A stretch of 64,000 bases of DNA from Epiperipatus broadwayi (GCA_028023455.1 JAQFVV010000020.1:3581092-3645091); one strand, 5' to 3'; counted from the stretch's first letter, positions 10,134 through 21,420 are shown. Made by a program: numbers and translations. The notes: generated from the sequence alone by a model not told the origin.

Positions 10134-11085
10134 CTAATTATATTCTTTAAATATCAAACTCCCTAAAACTTCACTTGCTTGTTTTCCTAAGTGCAATCCA
10201 TCTTTACTATATAACTCCCTCTTTCCAATAAACCAATCCCATACATCCACAAACACAACATTATTTCTCTCACACAATTTTTCACTCTCTCATTTATAGA
10301 ACATGCTCTATCTAATAAATACCTCTTATCAAATCTTGGTAATACTCCAACTATCCCTACTTTTCCTATAATCTCCCTCAAATTTCTAATCAATTCTACA
10401 TACTCATCCATTACTCTCTCTGATGGCTCTAACAAATTATTAGTCCCTACCATAACATATACATCTCTACTACCTAGCTGCTCCAGGCATACATACTCTA
10501 ACATACCTGCTTCTATTTTCCATTGCAATTATATCCCCACATTCTCTTATTAGTGAATCTCCTATCAACACTGTTTCATAATCTACTTTCTCTACTCCAT
10601 CTGTAACATTATCTACCATCTTCTGGACCTTTTTATCCATTTCTTCCTTATCATTTCTACTCAATAATTCCTTTATCTCCTCACATTTTGTCTCTAACAA
10701 TTTTAATTTTACTTCTACATCCTTCACTTTTTCCTCTATCTTACTTATTCTCTGTCTAACCATCTCCATTGCATTACTACTTTCTCCACCCATATTTCCT
10801 GTCATTCCACTAAAACCATACTCTGTCCTATCTTCCTTAACTACATTTTGTTCCCTCTCCTCTGACTTTCTCTCTAGACTACCTATACTCAAAACCACTT
10901 TCTCACCTCTTTAATCACATTTACACACTGATTACATAACCAGAAACCTGTTACATCCTTCCTATTCTTATTCAAACATTTCAAATGATACACTTCAGCA
11001 CACACTGTACATTCTACTAATGCTCATCTAATTCCTTTCTGCCGATCGTATATACACTGTGCCATACAAATACAATCCATATTCT
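10134..11085 (-). pseudogene. CR1-like ORF1: PHD finger, coiled coil and SGNH esterase
   Basis: Three domains follow each other. A PHD finger (11,080-10,922) shows the Cys4-His-Cys3 ligands as CIC, ECTVC, HLKC and WLCNQC, with one in-frame TGA. A heptad-rich coiled coil (10,898-10,600) contains ISKIEEKVKDVEVKLKLLET. An SGNH/GDSL esterase follows, with VLIGDSLIREC (block I, nucleophile Ser), VMVGTNNL (block III) and DGLHLG (block V, Asp and His) at about 10,195. The TAG at 10,134 ends the frame. A short deletion near 10,480 shifts the frame between blocks I and III. PHD and esterase domains in ORF1 are known for CR1-group LINEs. All catalytic residues remain, but the gene is broken. Confidence 0.85.
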
Positions 11086-11115
11086 TAATTTTCAATTCAC
11101 ATATTGTATATTTGA

Positions 11116-11575
11116 CTTTATAATGCCTCTTCTATTCTTCAAATACCCTTATACGGAAAAATACAAACTTTTTAACTTTTTCCCAAACTTGATCAAACTA
11201 TAAACACTTATTTTCTAACGTTAGGCCTCCCAAATATTAACTTTTTTATCAAAATAAATGTCTCTTTTAAAATGTAAAAAAAACTTCAATAACAAACTTA
11301 ACTAAAATGAATTAAACTTACATACAACTTTTTTTATAAGTACCTCTTTATAATACCTCTTCTATTCTTCACACACCCTTATACAGAAAAAATAAAAACT
11401 TTTTCCCAAATGTGATCAAACTATAACCACAACCACTTGTTTCCTAACATTAGGCTCCCAAACGTTGCCTTATTTCTCAAAATAAATGTCTATTTTGAAA
11501 TTTAAAAAACTTTCAGTAATAAACTTAACTAAAACGAATTAAATTTACATACAACTTTTTTATAATTATCCTTAC
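11116..11575 (-). repeat. Two tandem 229-bp monomers in the LINE 5' leader
   Basis: The first copy starts near 11,117 and the second near 11,346. Both begin TTTATAAT(G/A)CCTCTTCTATTC on the plus strand and share AACTTAACTAAAA and ACATACAACTTTTTT. They lie just upstream of ORF1 on the minus strand, where repeated promoter monomers occur in some other LINEs. Confidence 0.75.
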
Positions 11576-11955
11576 ACTAACACACATTCAATAAAAACAA
11601 TTTTTTTTAAAAAAAAACAACTACTATACCTACAAAGGCAAACGAAAATCTTTCAAACAGTTAAACACAAAAAATTTTCGGTCTTTCAAATAACTCACTC
11701 TCTCAATCAGAATTTATACTTTCATCCACAATCAATACTTGGTAATTGCTGCTTTCAAAAGATCAATGTGCACGTAAACAACATTAAACCAAAAAAAAAA
11801 TTTAAATTTTTTTTTACTTAGCTTTCTGTCCTATTCATGCTCTATCGTGATCTATAGGTTTCTAATCAAAGTGAACTGGAGCCTTTGGCTCCCTCTAGTG
11901 GAACACAGCGCCCTCTTTTGTGACAAAATTTCCGTGATTTTTAATTTTTATCGGT

Positions 11956-12384
11956 TTAGATTTTAGTAGTTTTGTGAAGGACCCCCCCCACAACTTTATT
12001 TTCTGATAGATTTTCATGAAACTTGGCAGTATCATTAATATTTAGCTTATGTTCCATTGTACCAACTTTATTTTGCTCTATCTCAATGTTTTCGTTGATC
12101 TTTAGCCCAATATCTACCATATTTTGGGTACCGTTTGAATTTTTCTTTAGAACACTTTTTTTAATTTCCTCAAATTTCCTTTTTTTCTGAACTTCCTTTA
12201 GTTCTTTCACATCTAAACATCTTGCTGAGCTATTTTTAACTGATTTAGTTTGTCTAAATACTTCCGGAATTACTTGATCACTTCTCAATATGTCATTAAG
12301 TTTAATACTACTGAATGCTTGCTTATTCTGACTTTGACAGTCAGCATCCATCTTGGGAAGGTTATAAAACCTTCTCCGTAGCAC
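11956..12384 (-). pseudogene. ORF1 N-terminal part of the interrupted element
   Basis: This 142-codon frame starts at an ATG following a 5' leader (12,385-12,570) on the minus strand. The protein is basic, rich in Lys, Glu and Asn, with a coiled-coil-like stretch (KELKEVQKKRKFEEIKKSV). No named domain is visible. It lies at the 5' side of the element whose zinc-knuckle ORF1 continues at 6,300-4,442, so I read it as the N-terminus separated by the nested LINE. The C-run at about 11,981-11,988 could cause a frameshift near its end. The join to the downstream part is inferred from order and strand, not from a matching target duplication. Confidence 0.5.
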
Positions 12385-12570
12385 TTAATCAATTTTGGGC
12401 ACTTAATAAACAAATCAAAAACTAGAAAAACACTCTGCTACAAGATTGTAACTTAATCTTGGGTCCTAGAATAATTGAAATGAAAACTTCTAAAATTTTT
12501 CTTACAATAATTTGAACTTCTTGAGCTGATGTGACAGTCTTCTTAGCTTCATGTTCTGCACCCTCTATGT

Positions 12571-12586
12571 ACTATGAACACTTGTT
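12571..12586. repeat. Target-site duplication, right copy
   Basis: This is the partner of 4,064-4,079 with one mismatch. It lies in the codons for the YAPTS-HS motif of the RTE endonuclease. Confidence 0.85.
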
Positions 12587-12925
12587 GGGGCATAAATCTG
12601 AATTATCTGCATTTGGTATCTGCTTTTAAGTTGTATAACTAATCTTGCTACTATATTTGATACACTGTCAATCTTCACAATGTTATTCTTCCATTTTTTA
12701 TTTATAATAAATCTTACTCCACTTGTATTTACAATATTTGTGACTTTATAGTAGGGTACATGTCCACTTTTTAAATCAATTGTCTCTTCACCTTTTCTTC
12801 TAACTTCACAAAGTCCAATAATGTCCCATTTAATATAAGCCAGTTCTTCTTCTAATTCTTGCAATCTTTCTTCACTTGAAAGTGATCTGCAGTTGTAAGT
12901 ACCTAAATAAAAAGTCTTCTATACA
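12571..12925 (-). mobile_element. RTE-type LINE, 5' portion
   Basis: This is the 5' end of the split RTE copy. The reading frame opens with LGTYNCRSLSSEERLQELEE, where the Asn belongs to endonuclease motif I. It continues through WDIIGLCEVRRKGEE (catalytic Glu), GVRFIINKKW, IVARLVIQL and IQIYAPTS, where it stops at the insertion point. The continuation SAHSDEMVEYFY is at 4,079 on the same strand. A CA microsatellite borders the outer side at about 12,922-12,938. Confidence 0.85.
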
Positions 12926-12938
12926 CACACACACACAT

Positions 12939-14054
12939 AATTTGTTTATTTTGTTTGTACTTGTCATATATTAGGTTATTCTTATTATTTAACCATAATA
13001 CAGTTCAGTGAAGTTATATTTAATTTATCCCTTAAGGTAGATTAAAGAATAGCTATTTTATAGTATTATGAGTATGAAAGATCTCTTATAGATTCACTAG
13101 TTTTACAAATACATTTAGTTGGATAGAAATTTTATTATTAGTTTATACCATTTTGATATGAGTTCCCAGGTCATCTTTTTTTAAAATAGGGGTGGATTTT
13201 TTTAGCAGGTTAAGTCATTTTATATCTTTGTCTAGATGAATTTGTTTTGCTAACTTGTATCCTGATGCTGTCTTACATGGATTGGTATCTGATATTTTCC
13301 CTTTTAATTTGGGAATTCAATGTCATTCTGGAAAGTTCACTTATACCTCTCAGCAATTTTAGAATATGTCACACTACATACAATATTTAGTTAGAATTGG
13401 ATTTAGGTTTTATAATAATTGACCATAAGAGGTTTTAAGTTGAGAAAGATAGTAATCAGTATAAGGATTTAAAATATGAATTGGACCATTCCAGTGGATT
13501 GTATTAAGGCATAGAATTAAATAAAGTTCTTTTGTTAACTAATACTTACATATTATTTAAAGTTAATTGTTATTTCCAATTATTAATGTTCATAAACATA
13601 GTGATACTTTTTATGATTAATAATTTATTCCATTAAAAAGGTGCTAATGAAAAATCTTTACATGTGGTGGATGTTCATGTACATAAAATGATTAGTTTAT
13701 TGTGACATATATGACTGCTAATAAGAATAAAGTAAGACCAGCTCTTTTAAAATGATTATGTATTATTAGTAGCACAAGGTTTCAATCATTAGCAAGATAT
13801 TAAGTAATATTCTATTTTAGCAAAATATAAATAAGTCAATGTTAAACATTTATATATAGTAAGTGCTCACATATGTGTACATATAGTAAAATATTTCAAT
13901 CATTAATAAGTTAAATTAGTTTAACTTATATAAATAGTAAATTAAATTCTGTAATACATACACATACTTTAAAATATTTCAATTATTAATTCTCAGTTTT
14001 CTTTAACTTTTAAGCCAAATTATTTTTTTCATTCTAATTACATAAAGTACAGAC
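12939..14054. other. AT-rich DNA, nothing recognisable
   Basis: I see no motif-bearing frame, tRNA or repeat with a partner elsewhere in the window. Confidence 0.5.
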
Positions 14055-14215
14055 ACATTGATGAATGCTGGTTCTGCATGAAATATGTATAATGGGGATC
14101 ATTTATCTTTTTTGAATGTGTGTGGGCATGTGTACTGGCTGCTTGAGATGGCATTGAAGATGAATAGACTGAAAAATCCTGACTTCAAATCTTTTGATTA
14201 TATAAATAAGATATA
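14055..14215 (+). repeat. FB-1 repeat, partial forward arm
   Basis: The sequence runs from TGATGAATGCTGGTTCTGCA through GTGTGTGGGCATGTGTACTG to AAAATCCTGACTTCAAATC. This matches the right arms of the 36.3-kb and 42.1-kb copies. The inner end is missing. Confidence 0.65.
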
Positions 14216-16501
14216 TTCACATAAGCAAATTACCCATTGTCTTAGAATTAGATATATTGAATTAAACCAAAAGTCTGAATTTTGAAATGTCATTAAGATA
14301 CAATTAAATTTAGTTTAACCCCAACAATTAAATGATAGTTGCATAATATGATGGGATTCGAATGTTGCATAAAGTAATAAAAACTCCAGAATAAAAGAAA
14401 TTAAAATGAATTTTACTTTCAACTAATAATGAATAACAATAAACGATATATTGATGATAATAAACCTCGTGACAATGATAGATAAGTATATTTACATATG
14501 TTTCTAATGGAGTATAATATTTATTATTTATACCATTTATTTGGATTTTAACCATGGAGGTTTATATAAATTAAAATAAAGACTGGATAGACTTGTTAGC
14601 TGACTCCTACAACCCCTTTTCACAACTTCAGCAGGGATACACAGGATACAATAAACTAATCCTATTGTTTCACTAATCTGGTAGTTAACTCCTTTATTTC
14701 ATTCTCTGAAGTGATTATTATTTTACATGAAGGTTTTCCATTATTATATTTTGGCTTAGTATGTACTTTATAAATAATAACTAATTGTTAAGCACACACA
14801 GCAGATACACATTACATTATATTTTTGTAATAGTATGAATGTCATGACATAATAGAGTTCTATAAAAATTTACCTAGAGATTCTACCCTTAGGAAAGTTC
14901 TAACCTGGTCCAAGATTATTGCCTTAGTTAATTTAATCAATAGTTTGTTACAGCTAATTATTATAAACAAAATTCTGTTTTTTTAGAATAAAAAATTCAT
15001 TGAAAAAATATGCTTAGGGAAAATGCATTTTTTGTCATTCGCTAGCACTGTCTTTAACTAACATGTAAATAATAAATGTATTCTCCAATATTTAATTACT
15101 TTTCATCTATTCTTTCATATATTTGTGAAGTAGGTCTCATATACAAACAGTTTATATATGAATATCAGTAAATGTTTTTCATCATATAAAAGTGTATGTA
15201 TAAAATATAGCCAGGATTAATATACTGGCTTATGTAGATTGCTGATAAAATATGTCCTGATCAACAAATATATACTGAACTAAATTTCAGCTTTTATAAT
15301 AAACATCAGCCAGCAAAATATATACTTCTCACATATTGGGTTATTAAGTCATGAAGAAGCAATCCCACTTTGCTTCTGTCAAAATTCTATCTTGACCAAC
15401 ATGGAGAATAGAAGCAAATATATTTCCTTGGAGTTGAACTTGTACTCTCTTTCTAACAATTATCAGTTAATATGAACCCACTACTCATAGTAAGTACAAA
15501 AAAATTAACATGATTAATGGTACAGTTTTTCTTTTGATTAATAAAAATAAGATAAGAACTAAATTATTATTGTGTTTTTTTTAAAAAAATTACAAATTAA
15601 TCAAGACCAAAAATAAGTTTTAATTCTTGTTAATCTTTTAAATAAAATCAGATTATGTAATTAACTAGCATTAACCCTTTAACTAATATGCATTATAAAT
15701 AAAAATATTCTTATATTTGAAACAGATGAAAAGAAAAGACAAAATAAATTTATACCACACATTGGGAAAATTAATTTTATGTGACTAATCTTAAAACAAT
15801 ATGATGAATTGTAAATATGACAAAAAAATTCAAGTCAGATTGTCCTGGTATTTTTAATCTAATACTTGTATATCTTGGCATCTCACTGATGACACCAGAA
15901 GCAGAAACCAGTCTGGGGTTAAGGATATTCTCAAAGCTTGTTAAGAGCTTATTTTGTGAACTCTATATATAAGAACTGTAAATATATAAAACAATTCTTA
16001 TAAAATATGAAACATGAGATAGAAGATTTAATAATTATTTATTTCCACTTTATCCAGACTAAGAAATATTTTTAATTTTTGAGTGCCATATAAACCAAAA
16101 TATCAACTAATATGCACAATGCTAGATTCTTACTTTTGTTCCATATAATTCCATAATGGTCAACACATCAGAAATATAAATCATAATCTTGAATCTTAAT
16201 TATTACATTAGCAGAATTAATATTCATGGTGTTCTACAAAATATTTGACCTTAATAATTATTATATACATATTATAAACTATAAAATATGTAATTAGATG
16301 AATATATAAATTGAAATAAGAATCAATGATAAGAAAAATACATAAATATAATTAATATAATATAGAACTATTAAATAATAACAATAAATAAGTCCATAGA
16401 TAAATAACTCAATACATAGTATATATATACAGTTCATAATTTGGCCAATGCATGTTTATATTAGTATCATAAAAATAATAAATAGAATATTTCATTCAAT
16501 A
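14216..16501. other. AT-rich DNA, no gene seen
   Basis: This is mostly anonymous sequence. The short stretch at 15,885-15,930 (ACCAGAAGCAGAAACCAGTC) resembles a phrase inside the hairpin element at 17,730-17,750 and may be a fragment of the same dispersed repeat. Confidence 0.4.
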
Positions 16502-16772
16502 AATAGTGATGGTACATTATGCTGGAAAGATTACAAATGTATTTTTTAAAAATTTACAGCTTAACACAGCTTTCAACCAGGTCAGTCATATTAATAGAAA
16601 ATAGAATTTATAATTTTAAATAAGTTTATAAATTTATTTTACTTATAAATTCTATTTCATATACACCCATGCTAATTCTTTGAATATGCTTGACATGGTC
16701 AAAAATAATGATAAGCTGTAAATTTTTAAAGAATAAATTTATAATCTTCGCACCATAGTGTACCATCACTAT
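16502..16772. repeat. Hairpin element A (MITE-like)
   Basis: The outer ~62 bp at each end are imperfect inverted repeats. The left begins AATAGTGATGGTAC and runs to AATTTACAGCTT; the right is its reverse complement. The spacer has further pairing around TTATAAATTTATTTTACT. There is no coding capacity, and I could not define a clear target duplication. Confidence 0.65.
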
Positions 16773-17187
16773 TGAATTATGTACAAATAAGGAAAGAATA
16801 AATCTGACTGATTTACAACAGGTTATTTGTTTATATTAAATAAATTGACATTGGGTGAAAAATATATTTTGACCTTAAAATTACACATATGGATTCACTT
16901 CAGGATGAGGACATGAATATTGATTTATACTTTTTAATCATTCCTCACTCAGGTTGTGTCTTGTGTATGACATATATAAACTTGTAGACATTTTTATTTA
17001 TAAAGATGGACAGAGATATTACTGTAAACTTTAAAATATACATTCCTCAATTATTTTTTTAAAACATTTGCATCTCAAAATAAAATATTTTCTCTGATAC
17101 CTGTATTATTATTATATGACAAATAAATAATAAAGTCAATGTTTTTCTGAAGGTTTGTGATGATGGTGTTCTAGTTGTAATTTTATA

Positions 17188-17373
17188 TTGGACTATTTCC
17201 ACCATCTAATATATATATTGAATGTCTTTAAAAAAATTTAACTTTATTTAAATATTCCAAATATATTCAACTGTTAGTCATAGCATATCAAACAGGTGTT
17301 TGCTGTGCTATTACTAACAGTTTAATTTTTTAAAGACATTTAATACACATATTAGATGATAGAAATAGTCCAA
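17188..17373. repeat. Hairpin element B (MITE-like)
   Basis: Almost the whole 186 bp folds on itself. The outer arms start TTGGACTATTTC and carry ATTGAATGTCTTTAAAAAA. An inner pair AACTGTTAGT / ACTAACAGTT surrounds a small loop with AAACAGGTGTTT. It has no coding capacity. Confidence 0.65.
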
Positions 17374-17611
17374 CATGTTCCAAATGATTATTCTATGTAT
17401 AATGCATTTTATAAAATAATTTATTGTTTATTAAATGATAACATCTTTACATTATGATATAAGTATAATTCAATGCTAAACTTTTTAAATTAAAAATTTT
17501 GATAATAAAAATAAGTCTATCCTCATTAAGATAATTCTTATAAAATATAAAACATATTTTATAAGTGTTGTTTTATATATACTTACAATTCATCATGTAG
17601 TTGTAAGATTA

Positions 17612-17877
17612 AGCCAATAAACATCACATGACCACCTCCTCTTGCGCTTGTGTATAACTGTTGTTAAAACAGACAAAACTCACTATATATATTGCCACTC
17701 ACAGCAAGCTAGAGTAACGCTGACGAAGGCCATAAGCCAGAAACTAGTTTGGGGATATTGGGTGAGTAGGCACTAGATGGGGATTTTATGCACAAGCCTT
17801 CTGGCATCCATTGATTACTCTAGCTTGCTGTGTGTTGCTATATATATAGTGAGTTTTGCCTGTTTTAAGTTGTAAGA
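17612..17877. repeat. Hairpin element C with 13-bp direct repeats
   Basis: A perfect 13-bp direct repeat AGTTGTAAGATTA flanks this element at 17,599-17,611 and 17,878-17,890, which sets its limits. Inside, arms of about 54 bp (from 17,665 and ending 17,877) are inverted repeats starting TAAAACAG(A/G)CAAAACTCAC and including CACAGCAAGCTAGAGTAA. The left 50 bp (17,612-17,664) have no partner in the right arm. Confidence 0.7.
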
Positions 17878-18329
17878 TTAGTTTCATAATTAATTTAAAG
17901 TTAATGTTCAATAATTATTTAATATTATTAAAACATACATTAGGATAACTAAAATATACATTAATAAACTTAAACTTTATATTGATCTTTTATTATTATT
18001 ATTTTTAAATGAACTATTTGATTAACTTATAAATTATCAAAACAAAATATTTTTTTAAACTAGCATTCACAATAAATATACTAGTCAAAACATTTTTGCC
18101 ATTGTAATGTTAAATTCTTTATTGTTGTTCTTTTTTATCCAAAGATTTTTTTCATTCTTGAGGCCTAATTATCTGAAAATTTTATAACGAAATTAACTAG
18201 TTGATAAATTAAAACGTTATCTAAACTTCCAATTATTTTTGCTTATATTGAAGACCAAGCATTCTTAATTCAGTTAAATGAGGAAATTAATACACTAAAC
18301 AGACTTAAACCTGCATATATATATATGTA

Positions 18330-18640
18330 ATGTAGGTGGGATTCGAACTCAGACTTTCACACGACCTTCAACTCTCCATGCCATCTGATATTGCTGACCC
18401 ACCTGATCACACATATGCTAAAAAGATAAATAATGACCAATACAAATATTTCGTGCTAAACCAGCACTCATCAGTTGGTCCAGATTACCATCTTCACACA
18501 TATATACAATCAGTGCTCAGCTTTATATTAAGATAGCCAATCTTTATACTTTAATGGACAGGCTTCAAACTATTCCAACCCACAACTCTTCAGCCTTCCA
18601 TTTCATTGAAAATCTGATCATGGAACAAAAGTGATACATG
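18330..18640 (-). repeat. FB-1 repeat, single arm
   Basis: This is the reverse complement of the FB-1 arm with the terminal GGGATTCGAACTCAGACTTT block, the central CAGTTGGTCCAGATTACC, and the distal TTTAATGGACAGGCTTCAA. The opposite arm is absent. Confidence 0.65.
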
Positions 18641-19657
18641 TAAAGTTTTAATTATCTTCTAGTTCCTTATAAATACAACCTAGGAAGGAAAGGAGAGTCA
18701 CCCTCGTTTCCCATTACTGTTTCTCCATATGACATAATATTGATGATTGTAGCCAAACAAAAATATTTTAAGGCTCTTACAAAAAGCAACAACATAAAAT
18801 TCAATTTATTAATACCTTTTTGAGCATCCGGCCATGCATTTCAGCAAATTTCATATGACTTTCTTTTAAATCGACTATTATGAATGCTAGAAAATATTAT
18901 CTAATATTTTTACATTTTATTAAATTTTAAAATAATAATATTTAATTAACCAGATTTGTGATTATCATTATTATTAATTATTATTAATATTACAGTTGTT
19001 TATTTATTTTTATAATGACCGCATTGGTTATATTTACATATTTTTCTATTACAATAAATAAATGTATAAAATTGATGTTACAAATAAATGTATGAAATGT
19101 TGGTGTGTATGCTTGTCTGCTACCGTGTAGAATTACATCCACTCCACAATCATTCTGATCTTGCTATTGAGGACTAATGATATGCCATTTATGTTTTATC
19201 ATTGTGTAATTATACTTATATTAAATTTTGATAAGCTGATTTCATAAAAGAAATTAATGGACTAATAAAACAATCTTATTAATAATTTTTGTTTTCTACT
19301 ATTTTTTAAAACATTACTTATTTACCCCACTAGTAGATTAGACTAAGGCTGTCTGTCTCATTTTAATCAAAAATATTTTTTTCTTTTTGCTATATTTAAA
19401 ATGTAACCTTTTTTGTCAAAATCAGAAACAAACTTAATAGAATATTTATTAAATATTATGTTATTATGTTTGATTTAAAATAATTTACAGTATTTCTCAA
19501 AATATTAGCATTATCACTCAATCAATATTTTAGCTATTCCAAATTTTATTTTAAATAAATAATACATGATTGTTTGACTGTATTTATTTCTACTTTATAT
19601 GCAGTTATACACTAAATTGTATACTATGAAACCAATCCACCTCACTCTAAGTAAACA
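18641..19657. other. AT-rich DNA, nothing recognisable
   Basis: Simple ATT/TTA-rich tracts occur at 18,940-19,000. No supported gene or repeat. Confidence 0.45.
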
Positions 19658-19659
19658 TA

Positions 19660-20512
19660 TGAGGATACCCAAAAATAAGCAGAATTGTTCTTTGGTGGTC
19701 AAGCATATTGCAGTACATGCTTCTGCTTCTAGATGTCTCTTGTGGAGACCCATCTGCATTGATTTGCCAAATGAAGTTATTGTGTGAAATCATAGTGGAA
19801 CTTAGCACATTTTTTGTAAAGTGTTGTTCACATATTTGTCAATTTTTTTTAATGACTAAAAAGTTAGAACTATGTTAAATTCTGTTTTCTTTAAGGGAAA
19901 TAGCTGAGGAAACAGTCATAATGCTTCAAACAGTGTACAAGTAAATTGCTGTGTGGAAAACAAAAGTTTATGAGTGGTTTACTGAAAGTCTCCAATTCAC
20001 CACATCTCAAAAAAGTATAGCAAGTCAAGTCCAATGTCAAGGTGCTGCTGAATTTTTGGGGATACAAACAGCATTGTTCACTCAGAATTGGTTTGTAATG
20101 ATCAGGTGTTTAAAACCTCCAATTTGAAACTCTCGTGTGATGTGGTAAAATGTAAATGTCCCATTTTTTGGCACAGTGAGGAATGCTATCTTCACAATAA
20201 AAATATTCTAGCCCATAAAGTGTGAAACAATTTTTAATTAAATTTAACATGAGTCAGCTTATTCTTTTTATTCTCTCAAATGAAAAAATGGCTCTTTTTT
20301 CAGACTTAAGAAGTGGTAAAGTAAAAATGATGGATGCATTAAAAGGCATATATTTTCAAGAATTTCCAGACTACTTTGAAAAGTGAAAAACACTTCAACC
20401 AGTGCATTGCATTAAATAGAATATACTTTGAAATGGATTCAATTTGTAACACCTAAAAATAAAAATACAATTTTTTATTACAAAATTCTGGTTATTTTTG
20501 GGTGCCTGCTCA
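19660..20512 (+). mobile_element. Decayed mariner-like DNA transposon
   Basis: Imperfect ~30-bp terminal inverted repeats begin TGAGGATACCCAAAAATAAG on the left and end with the complement of TGAGCAGGCACCCAAAAATA on the right. Each is bordered by TA, the duplication made by Tc1/mariner transposases. At 19,906-20,010 a frame with one stop reads EETVIMLQTVYK, then TKVYEWF. This resembles the helix-turn-helix region of mariner transposases. The element is 853 bp against a usual 1.3 kb, so much of the transposase, including the DDD region, is missing or unreadable. Confidence 0.55.
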
Positions 20513-20514
20513 TA

Positions 20515-21174
20515 TGTGTATCTGTTAAAAACATTATCCATGAAATTCAATAACCAAATGTCATGACTATTTTGTTATTACAGTAGTTGTTAGTTTTTTT
20601 TTTCTTAATTAATTACTGCTTGCATTTTTTACAAGTAATTATTTATAAAATATATTATGCAGATTTTTAAAAATGTTTTATTTAATAAAGTAAACATATT
20701 TTTAATGTGAAAATATTAATCAAATATTTTTTAAACATAAATAATTTAAACATTCATGGCATTTGGAGTGAAATCAATCCACAAAATATTGAAAAGTCAT
20801 GGATGCTTTAAAGAATACTGGAAATATTTGTCATCCATATAACTATTTAATCACATTTACAATCAAAGTTCTGATTTTAAGATCTTAATTATAAATTCAT
20901 TTTATTAAATGTTATATAACCTTGTAACTCACTTTTTGGACTTCCTTTACTACATTCTATTAAAGATGGCCATTGATTTTAATCCCATAATATAAAATAG
21001 TGTGATTTCTATTGTCCTCAATCAAGCTTTTCTTCATTATAAAATCATAAATTTAGTACAAAAAATATGAAAATATATGGTTATACTCTCTATTTCAGTT
21101 GTAACTCTAGATTCTGTAGGGATGTGAAACTATGATATTCATATCCAAAATGGTGACAAAATTTTTTACTTATT
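20515..21174. other. AT-rich DNA, nothing recognisable
   Basis: No motif-bearing frame or partnered repeat seen. Confidence 0.45.
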
Positions 21175-21420
21175 ATATAGTATACTGGTCAAAACCATCT
21201 GCTCACTCAACACAACTCAAAACCTAAGCAAAAGTACCTCAAATCTGATCATGCTTGAGATACACAGGTCTGGAGCAATCCTGAATTCTAACCTATTTGC
21301 CTATTCTTCGAGTCTCTGACCCAATGAACAACAATCCCGATGACACAGCACAATTATTTTAATTCTGGACCGGAAGCAAAGTGATAGAGCATAAGATCAG
21401 ACTGATGATGATGATTGAGA
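21175..21420. other. Less AT-rich block ending in a GATGAT tract
   Basis: This block is less AT-rich than its surroundings and ends in GACTGATGATGATGATTGAG at 21,399-21,418, like the trinucleotide tails of RTE-dependent SINEs. I found no second copy in the window, so the SINE reading is only a possibility. Confidence 0.25.

Larger units (their letters stand above)
6491..11950 (-). mobile_element. CR1-like LINE, near full length, decayed
   Basis: This minus-strand non-LTR retrotransposon lies inside the ORF1 element. In order from its 5' end it has a leader with two tandem monomers (11,116-11,575), ORF1 with PHD finger, coiled coil and SGNH esterase (11,085-10,134), ORF2 with APE endonuclease (9,900-9,235), reverse transcriptase (8,647-7,556) and a C-terminal zinc motif (about 6,830), and a conserved 3' tail ending in CATCACAT repeats. 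The PHD plus esterase ORF1 is the known signature of CR1-group LINEs. The 5' boundary near 11,950 is approximate, because I found no matching target duplication. Its frames are longer than those of the elements around it, which fits its being the youngest. Confidence 0.8.
4080..12570 (-). mobile_element. ORF1-bearing LINE-like retroelement inserted in the RTE, itself interrupted
   Basis: This 8.5-kb insert interrupts the RTE endonuclease and is bounded by 16-bp target-site duplications. On the minus strand its 3' end reads AATAAA followed by a short A run, directly against the left duplication. Its 5' leader starts at 12,570. Without the CR1-like LINE nested at about 6,491-11,950, it is roughly 3 kb long and encodes only an ORF1 with a CCHC knuckle, a basic patch and an acidic tail. 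No endonuclease or reverse transcriptase of its own is visible. It may be a non-autonomous ORF1-only element or an element with ORF2 deleted. Confidence 0.75.
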
